Assembly (NCBI GenBank): GCA_038030265.1 | Contig: CM075939.1 | Coordinates: forward strand, 15,171,253 to 15,235,252 | Direction: 5' to 3' | Length of the DNA stretch: 64,000 nt | Source: Corythucha ciliata | Taxonomy: Eukaryota; Arthropoda; Insecta; Hemiptera; Tingidae | Shown: positions 56,572-64,000 of the stretch, piece after piece | Numbering within the stretch: position 1 is the stretch's first letter | Layout: every line of letters starts with the position of its first letter | The notes under the pieces: generated by a model | The model's database searches: none | Seen by the model: the letters and a program-made list of their open reading frames with translations, nothing else | Told to the model about the DNA's origin: nothing | Made by a program: the position numbers and the translations under genes

Positions 56572-57346
56572 ATGTGGAGAAATCGTGCCTACGCGATCGT
56601 TTTCCTTTCAGTGTTGATCTTCCAGGCTGAGCCACGCGACGTGCGTGCGCCACCGAGGATGACGACGACAGAGCGTCCGTCAAGTACGCCACTAATGACG
56701 ACGATTCAATTTCGGGATAGCTCGAAACAAGTATACGACTTTCTGGCTCTCAAAATCGTCAGACCGCTTCTTATGGAAATCAGTAGAGTACCATTCAGAA
56801 TGGAAGAACATTTCCAATCTCTTCACGGCCGCGTGGAACAATTATGGAAATCCGCTGACGACATGTGCTGCTCTTGGCTAATGCGTGACGACCCAAAGTT
56901 TGACATAGTTGATTACTTAAATTACTGCTGTGCTTTTTTTTTCGAAAGAAAGGTAAAATTTTGACAATTCCCCAGCATTTTTTGTCAGTGAAAAACTTGG
57001 ATGTTCTTTATAGTGGTTCCCCAAGATTAGTCAAAATCAATATAAACGATCATTGCCTGACGGAGATTACGGCGAATATGATTTCAATGAGTTGACAACG
57101 GTGGAGCCATCAAGCATTTTCGACGCCACATCCTTGACCGGAAAAATTAGCAAGTTGACGGAGTCCGATTTGCGTGAAACCACCGAAATGTTGAGACGCA
57201 GACCGGCGCTTATCCTTTATTTTGTATCGAGAGTTTTGGAAGAGCATTCACAGAGTGAGTACACTGAAGCACGTAGAATTAGTTAAGTATTTCATGTAAT
57301 TATATACGGTTGATCTGTTCATTTAGGTTCCCCCAAGAGCGCCTAA
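56572..57346 (+). CDS. Unrecognised small secreted protein, three exons
   Basis: Exons 56572-56952, 57014-57254 and 57327-57346 join in frame to 213 residues. The introns are 61 and 72 bp, with donors AAG/GTAAAA and CAGA/GTGAGT and acceptors TTTATAG and TTCATTTAG. Residues 1 to about 20 (MWRNRAYAIVFLSVLIFQA) are a classical signal peptide. A Thr/Pro/Ser-rich stretch follows (TTTERPSSTPLMTT), then a helical region with CCSWL and YLNYCC cysteine pairs, an acidic/tyrosine patch (DGDYGEYDFNE) after a dibasic KRS, and a helical C-terminus ending HSQSSPKSA. No transmembrane segment is seen after the signal. No family is recognised. The TATA box upstream and AATAAA downstream support a real, probably tissue-restricted gene. 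Two Cys pairs and a possible KR cleavage site would fit a secreted peptide precursor, but this is inference. Confidence 0.75.
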
Positions 57347-57410
57347 GTATATTATGCAAATGGCCCCTGTATAACTTATATAAAAAGTAAGTTACAAAGA
57401 CCATTGGATA

Positions 57411-57416
57411 AATAAA
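57411..57416 (+). terminator. Polyadenylation signal AATAAA
   Basis: AATAAA, in GGATAAATAAAAAAC, lies 65 bp after the stop codon at 57344-57346 of the secreted-protein gene. Confidence 0.65.
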
Positions 57417-57429
57417 AAACGAAGAAGAG

Positions 57430-58175
57430 TCGAAATTAGAAGACTTTTTATTTATTGTTCATCCCTCTTTCCCCTCTAGTACTCAAACGGCCTAGTTTTT
57501 GAAGTTCCGAGCTTGAAGACTAACGTCCACAGACACTCTACAGGTAAATAGACGATCCGCGTTTAGGCAATATTCTCATGTTTTCCGGCCCAAGAATTAG
57601 AAACAAGAAACAAAACCCTCTGTGTCTTAGTGATCCTCCTATAAAGTGTCCAAATGCAGGACGGAACCCAGTTCTCCGCCCTGATTAGTCTATTTCCGAG
57701 GTTTAATGTCAAAATCATGTAACCAAATAATCAAGTTTTAAGCACTCCCCCCGATAGTGGTGAGCCTACACCTACCTGGGCCCGGGGCGGAAACGCTCTA
57801 TCAGGCCCCCAGTCCTCCGTTTAAGCGTTGCCTGCGAGAGTGGGAATCACGCGATTTCAGCGTTTAACGTTTTCAGCGGTAGTGTTTTATCTGTGCGTTT
57901 TCGGTTGAAATCGCGGGCCCACTACAAACGCTAAACCAAAAAACAAAAGCTAAAATTGCGCGGAGCCCCACCTTGCGTAGGACACAGAATAGGGGTTTAA
58001 ACCATTTTTTGTAAGAAACTCTAAACTCTTATTGGTATTCAAGCTCTTAAGCTCAGCTTTGGGCTAAACATAATTTTAAACCAATATGGTCGACCCCGTT
58101 CGCGTACTCACCCCCAAAACGGCATGTTATCGCGGATTCTCACTGCCTGCTGCTTATAGGAGCCTATAAAAACTG
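57430..58175. other. Noncoding, nothing recognised
   Basis: Unique sequence with a GC-rich patch at 57760-57960. Confidence 0.4.
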
Positions 58176-58179
58176 GCGA

Positions 58180-58345
58180 TTATTGTATTATTGGAGCAGT
58201 GAACTAGCTTTCAGAATAGGAAGTTGCGCATTTTTTTCAATTGTACCCGCGAAGTTGCCTACAGATATCACAAATTGTTGTTTTCTCACAATTGCAGCGT
58301 CAAATGAGGGTTTTTTTCTCAATTTTAGCCGCGTAAGCACCATCA
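58180..58345 (-). repeat. Minisatellite C, short inverted stretch
   Basis: TTTTTCTCAATTTTAGCCGCG units. Confidence 0.5.
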
Positions 58346-58577
58346 GTAACTGGGCATTTAGCGGCCTTTTCGATTTGCTACGCAGACTTCCTCCAAGAAC
58401 AGCGTACGCGATGGACCTCGATAGTCTACTCATGAGTTAAGACAAATTGTCTAAAACCAACAATAGTCGAAACGATCCAAAATTGGAAGCCAATCTTGGA
58501 TCAGCAAAATCGGGAATTGTTGGCATTGGCCCTCGGGATCGGCTGGACTCCACGCCAATGAAAAAAAACAGGCTTGC

Positions 58578-58630
58578 CACACAGGGATCGCACGGAATTC
58601 CCTGACTTTTCCCTGACCAAATTCGGGCTT
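58578..58630 (-). mobile_element. Fragment related to the hAT-like element at 45643
   Basis: On the minus strand: GGTCAGGGAAAAGTCAGGGA followed by ATTCCGTGCGATCCCTGTGTGG. The GTCAGGGAATT phrase and CCCTGTGTGG edge match the ends of 45643-46771. Confidence 0.45.
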
Positions 58631-58896
58631 CGAAGAACAAAGTCTACGAAATTAAACACTTATAATTCTGCATGACAAGAGAGGCGCAGACGTCAAAAAG
58701 TAGTGACGGGAACACAATGCACCCTCCAAAGAATACTTGTATCATGTGCGGTTCTAGGGAGGGGCCTAGGGAGCTCAAGCCCCAGCCTTTGGGCAACGCT
58801 TGGGGTGCGGGTTCGAGCCTCAGGCCCAGGCCTCAACGATAGCTCAAGGAGTAGTGAGGAATTAGTTAAATCCCCTCAAAAATGTATCCAGTCCCA

Positions 58897-59206
58897 CAGG
58901 GGTGGTTTTAGGCCTCCGTGACGGGGGTGGCGGTTGAATATTCTCACCCTTTCCTCCCCACACATTTATACTATGATTCGCCTAATTTATTTATTGGTAA
59001 TTGGAAGTACGAATTCATAATTAAATAATTATTTTTCTAAATCCTAGTTCTACGATCTAGATGTCTAATTTGCTTTCCCTCACATTTCCACCTCTTCACT
59101 TTTTCTTCCTTTTTTTATTCGCCCACCACCCCTTTCTCTGAGGGCGGCTGAGCTGACGGGGGTTGTGATCGCCCCTATAACCCCCCCCCTGAAAAATCCG
59201 CCCCTG
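58897..59206. mobile_element. 310-bp element with CAGGGGYGG termini
   Basis: It starts CAGGGGTGGTTTTAGGCCTC and ends, read in reverse, CAGGGGCGGATTTTTCAG. Flanking octamers CAGTCCCA and CACCCCCA agree at 6 of 8 positions, a possible decayed target duplication. A C9 tract lies in the right terminus. Confidence 0.65.
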
Positions 59207-59539
59207 CACCCCCAAAACTTGTAATCTTACACCATAAACTGGCTGTTCAGCTGCAAGACTGCGACCATTCGCAAACACCCTCCACCTCTCTACCGCCGGG
59301 AGCACGAACATAGCTAATTAGCTGTAAAACTATGACCAGAAATGAACAACTTCGTAAAACTGTTGATTGAGGACGAAAATGGTATTTTACAGTTCGAAAA
59401 CTACTTACTTTGCCCCCTCGCTCTTCCTTAAACCAGTCATAGGCCCACAAAACTAGGAACGTGACACCCTTAAATCCGATTTATCAACCTCAAAAAGACT
59501 CGGCTGACGTGCTGCAACTGGAAGAGGCTCCGTGTTGTG

Positions 59540-60360
59540 ACTTTTAGAGCGTGAAATAGCCTGTCAAGCCATTCAAAAGCGCTAGCCTAGCACGGCGAAG
59601 AATCGCATGATTGATAAGTCGGAGAGGGCCCTTGTTCGGTGGATCGATTTTAGCAAGCGAATCGTCATTTTAGCCATTTGGATGGCGCGAATGGGCAGTT
59701 TGGCCATATTTGGAGCGCGAATGGTCACCTTGGCCATTTTCAGGGCAGGCATCGTCTGTATATTTGGAGGGAAAATAGTCAGCTTAGTCATTTTCTGGGC
59801 GCAAACTGCCTGTTCTGCCATTTTGAGACGCGAATAGCAGTGTAGCCGTTTTTTGGGCGCGAATAGACCACAAATGCAAGGCATGAATGGTCACTTTGGC
59901 CATTTTTGGCAAGTGGATAGTCGATTTGTGCAGGAATCATCTGTTCAGGTATTTCAAGGGGCACGAACCATGTAAGTTTAGCCAATTTTAGGTTACGTAG
60001 AGTCAGTTTGGCTATTTTTGAGCAAGAATCGCCTGTTGTCTGTTTTTAGCGCTCCAATAGTCAGTTTAGCCATTTTCGGGCGAAACTAGTCAGTTCAGCC
60101 GTTTTTTGCTCGTAAATAGTCCGTCAAGCTAGTTGGTGTGAATTATTGACTATTTTGGCATCCGAATGGTCGATCCAGCCATTTCAGTGCGAGGATCATG
60201 ATCTTTTCAAGAATTTTCTGTTCAAGGCTAGCCATTTTTAGTGCGCGTGAAGTCATTTCTAAAGTGGGAATTGTCAGTTTGGCTATTTTTTAGCGCGCAA
60301 ATAGTCAGTTGAGCCATTTTTAAGATGTGAATTGTCAGCTTTGCCATTTTTGGACGCGAG
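59540..60360 (-). repeat. Minisatellite E array
   Basis: GCGCGAATGGTCAGTTTGGC-type units, ending at a G10 tract (60364-60373). Confidence 0.82.
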
Positions 60361-60374
60361 GATGGGGGGGGGGC

Positions 60375-61310
60375 AATTTCCATGTGTCTTCGCCAGTTTC
60401 ATGGCAATAATTGACAGATCTCCGAGAATTCGGCTTAACAAAGCGGCAAGTCTTACATTATTAATTTCATGCCTTAACTTTCTCTGTTCTCACACAGCAA
60501 AAATGAGCTTCTTCGTTCAAAGTTCAACAGAAAGAGAATTATTTTGAGAATCCACGCTCAAATTAAACGTTTTTGTTTCAAAGCGTAACAAATAACTCTT
60601 TATGTTTCGATGGAGTTGAATGAATGAAGTTAGGGCGTCCTAACTGAAATCTCGCTTGAAAAGGGACTCTGCTCCATTAGTGAGATTTGATTTTCATGGG
60701 TCTCTTATAAACTGTGTCTCACAAATCCTAAATACTCTCCTTTAGTGGTAATGGGGGCATTTAAAACTTTGAATGTGCAGAACAAGCCCTACAAATAATG
60801 TTCATCATCACTACCCTGCGAACGTATGACAGATTATTCATTTTGATAGGGGGGAGGGGAGAGAGTAGTTGGCAGGTAAATGCTTGGAAACACTTCTAGT
60901 AGATCACGACATGAAATGCTGAAATAAATCTCCCCCCTTCCTTTCTATTTACCCATTCCTTAGGTCTCCCTTTTCATTCCTCAGGAAATCGTTAAACGAC
61001 CATGAAAAGCTTGCTGACTTGTTAAGAGAGTGAGACTCAGATACTGCAATACAAACCATCTCCATCCAAACTACCCTGTTCCTTCCGCCTGTCCCCCTCG
61101 ATCCCTACAACCATTCTTTCAATGTCTATTTCCCATTTTCCCCATTACAATTTAACTGGTCGCTGCCTTCTCATCACCTTCCATCCCACTTCGAATTACA
61201 CTTTTCCAAAAAATCCGCTCGGACACTTCCTATATAAAGTATCCTTAATTTAAAGCACCACACCGTGTTTTTTCGTGAGGCTATAAATTTCCATATTTTA
61301 ACCTTTTAGA
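60375..61310. other. Noncoding, nothing recognised
   Basis: Unique sequence between arrays E and C. Confidence 0.4.
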
Positions 61311-61319
61311 AAAAAATTT

Positions 61320-61505
61320 GAGTAAAAGAAGCGCGGTAATTCGCGGATAAAATTAAAAAACAATTCGGGAATAAAAGTAAAAAGAAACGCTAATTCGCGG
61401 CAATAATGAAGAAAAAGCGCTATTTCGCATGACTAAGAAGTGAGGAAAAACGCTAAGGCACGGCTAAAATGGAGAAAAAACGCTAATGCGCAGCTGAAAT
61501 GAATG

Positions 61506-61541
<36 letters not shown>

Positions 61542-62085
61542 AATTCAATGAGCAATCTGACAATATCCGCTTCACGGCTAAAATGGAGGAAATGCGGTAA
61601 CCGGCGGCAAATTCTCGGCTAAATTGGAGAAAAGGCGTTAAATGAACTGATAAAATGTAGACAACACGCTTATTTGCGGATACATATGATAAGCCTCACT
61701 AATTTGCGACTAAAACTGAGAAAAAACGCGTGCACTGATTCCCGGCTAAAATTGATATAAAGCTGCTGAAATTCAGAACATGCGTAAATCGCTGCTGAAG
61801 TTGACAAGAAGCGCTCATTCACAGCTAAACTAGGGGGGGGGGACGATAAATCGCGGAGGAATTTGAGAAAATCCGCTAATTCACGGCTGCCATTGAGGAA
61901 ACGCTGTAATTCGCGGTTATATAATGGAGAAAAAGGGTTAATTCATGGCAATAATCGAGAAAAAGCACTAAATCACGGCCAAAAATGAGAAAAATCGCTA
62001 ATTCGAGGCTAAAATTGATAAAATGCCAATTCGCGGTTCCTAAAGGAAAGTTGGTGGCTGAAATTAATAAAAAGCCATGATTCAA
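61320..62085 (+). repeat. Minisatellite C array
   Basis: GCTAATTCGCGGCTAAAATTG-type units, interrupted by an A32 tract (61506-61537) and a G10 tract (61833-61842). Confidence 0.85.
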
Positions 62086-62124
62086 AGCAACGTGTTCCCT
62101 GTTGATTCAGAGTATTGTTTGATA

Positions 62125-62255
62125 GTAGCAGAGAGTAAAGGTGCGTGGTTTATTTTCTGAGAGACAAGTTTATCAGCACGCCACCAAATAAACCTCGGTT
62201 TATAATATACTACTATTGACATGGAGGTAGTAACAAGGTGGAGGGAGTGAAAGGC
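62125..62255 (+). repeat. Interspersed repeat shared with 5937-6010
   Basis: AGTAAAGGTGCGTGGTTTATTTTCTGAGAG at 62131 and CTATTGACATGGAGGTAGTAACA at 62209 match parts of 5937-6010. Confidence 0.55.
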
Positions 62256-62259
62256 ATTT

Positions 62260-62905
62260 TTCGTGAAGCCGGTCGCCATTACTACACATCATCTGGCCTC
62301 ACCCAACAAAAAACATTGACAAGTTGATATTTGATCAGTGAAAAAATTCCCTTCCGCCTCCCACCCTCATTGTGAACGTTAACAGAAGGTGTGTAATGGC
62401 GTACATTGACTTCACACGATTCTTCTTTAAAAAAACATTTCACTCCCCCCAATCGTTCCTACCTTCATGATTATTGACCTGTTAAGGTTAGTCGCATTCA
62501 GTTTAAAGGCCTGAAGTGTGGTAACTCGACCAAGTTTCTTTCTTCCTCACTATTTCTGCCGGTAAACTTTTAGTTTCGTTTGCTAAAAGAAGAGAATACA
62601 TTGTGAGGTAAAAAACTAAGTTGAACAACTTGTTTAAAGTACCTAACTTGAAACATCGAGGTGGAAGCAGTTAGCTTTTTTTTTTTTATTCGTTTTCGTT
62701 GAATTTCATCCGGGGTCCTTTTTCTTTGGGAGATCAATATTTACCCAATTTAGTTTTCTTCCTCCGGGTATCGAGTGGCGTAGCGTATGAAGGGAGGGGC
62801 AGCAATTCAAATGGCTCTTCACTAAGCTGAGAGGTTTAATTGGTTTAACATGAATATTCTCAAGATTGGGGCACTTTCGACCCCGAAAAATATACGTTAC
62901 CACCT
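62260..62905. other. Noncoding, nothing recognised
   Basis: Unique sequence. Confidence 0.4.
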
Positions 62906-64000
62906 CATGCCGACGAAAATGAGTTTTTGAACAGCAAAACGCTTAAAATCGGTGTTTCAGTGAACAAAATATCACGTGAAAATAGTTTTTTGAGTGAGCC
63001 AAGCTCGCAATATTTAAAAAAAGCTAATTCCATAGGGTTGTTTTTTTCAAAATTGGTTGCGAAATTGGTTCCTTTCATATCATCATCGCCCCTCTCCGTC
63101 GCTGTACAACATATTAGGCTTTTTATTACAAGAAGTTTAGCCCACACGAGCATGTGGATTGTAAAACTACTGATTTTTACCAGATGAAACAACTCACACC
63201 AAAATTCAGTCAATCTGACACCCGGGGCTCATTATTCCGAATATTACTATACTTATTAAATTAAAACGTAATTAAAATAGGGCTTTCCCCCTGCTCGATC
63301 TAATACCATGTTGAAGACCCCTTCCCCTCCGATAACATTGTAATTTTCACCAGTGGGTAAGTCTTGAATGATTTATGTGCTAGGTGAGTAGCTCAACACT
63401 CGCGCATTTTGAGTTGGATTGAATATAGCCCAAATCACGGTTTAGCGCTTACTCTCGATCTTAACCGCGAGGTTGCCACGATAAATAGCCAAGATCGTGG
63501 TTTATACCTCTAATCTGGAAACTCTGCGACCCACCTCAACCGCGTAGACTCATTCCAACCCTCTCCTATCGTCTCTTCTTCACGAAATTCGATTTTCTAT
63601 CGATGCCCACGAAATTGGTTTCTTGAAGGTGGAAAAACCCCACAAAAGACCACCAAATTGACTTATTGGAGAGCTTAGCACGCGAAAGTCATTTTTCCAA
63701 CGAAAACACGCTGCAAAATTAGGGCTATCAATGACTAAACTCTGCAAAATTGTTTTTTTTGGATAGCCAACCCCACAAAATGCGTTTTAAAGAGCTAAAC
63801 ATGCGAAATTCATTATTTCAAGCACTGAATTGTTTTTAAAGGACCACACCCGAAAAAAATGATTTTTTTTTCAGCCCCTATAAACCTCGGGATATTGGTT
63901 ATTGTAGAGCCATACCTGTGAAATCGGGGTTAGGTACAAAATATGGATTGGTCAATCCCAAGAAATTTGTTGTGTTTTTAGGGAAGCACGAAGCCTGCGA
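62906..64000 (+). repeat. Minisatellite B arrays with unique interruption
   Basis: Decayed B units at 62906-63060 and a clearer array at 63580-64000 (CACGAAATTGGTTTCTTGAAGG type), running to the window edge. Between them, 63420-63520 has two copies of an AAATAGCCAAGATCGTGGTTTA-type phrase. Confidence 0.65.

Noticed and set aside
1..64000. CRISPR-like interpretation of the regular repeats
   Set aside because: The repeats are directly adjacent, degenerate tandem units without unique spacers, in a eukaryotic genome.

Overview
The window is genomic DNA of an invertebrate animal. It has GT-AG spliceosomal introns, a collagen gene cut into many small phase-0 exons, a sperm-tail PG-rich repeat protein, a PHD-finger LINE ORF1, tRNA-derived SINEs and a Ty3/gypsy fragment. 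Which phylum it is cannot be settled from the sequence; an arthropod or similar ecdysozoan or lophotrochozoan is possible. Most of the 64 kb is not coding. It is filled with about ten families of degenerate minisatellites (units of about 17-33 bp), remnants of DNA transposons, and unusually many poly-G/poly-C tracts.

Region by region. Positions 1-12 kb carry a minus-strand collagen gene. Ten exons are supported (438 to 11916); the 5' and 3' ends are not identified. Read in order they give Gly-X-Y blocks interrupted by three short cassettes ending in VK, VK and LK, a basic KRGKRGKK stretch, and an imperfect segment ending [14 protein letters not shown]. This organisation suggests a transmembrane (MACIT, XIII/XXIII/XXV-like) collagen, but that assignment is tentative. 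Its introns hold two SINE copies, a 1.47-kb hAT element with an 8-bp target duplication, a gypsy RT fragment and several minisatellites. Positions 12-26.7 kb are mainly arrays, foldbacks and unique noncoding DNA. Positions 26.7-29.4 kb hold a third, inverted SINE copy and a 3'-truncated LINE (intact ORF1, frameshifted ORF2) on the minus strand. A compact plus-strand gene at 31.76-32.87 kb has five exons and introns of 54-76 bp, and encodes a 283-residue ODF3/SHIPPO-like protein next to a (GA)n tract.

Positions 34.9-46.8 kb form a dense transposon and minisatellite zone. It includes elements with GGGCGTAGCC-type ends that contain arrays, a 518-bp TIR element, a 263-bp MITE with 36-bp perfect arms, and an 1129-bp hAT-like element nested in one arm of a long inverted repeat. 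At 48.4-48.7 kb the last two exons of a possible minus-strand Cys-rich protein gene can be modelled, with low confidence. At 56.5-57.4 kb a TATA-driven, three-exon plus-strand gene encodes an unrecognised 213-residue secreted protein. The rest, to 64 kb, is more arrays and transposon ends.

The recognisable genes share no pathway. The most unusual property of the window is that its minisatellite families recur at several loci in both orientations, in several cases inside non-autonomous DNA transposons.
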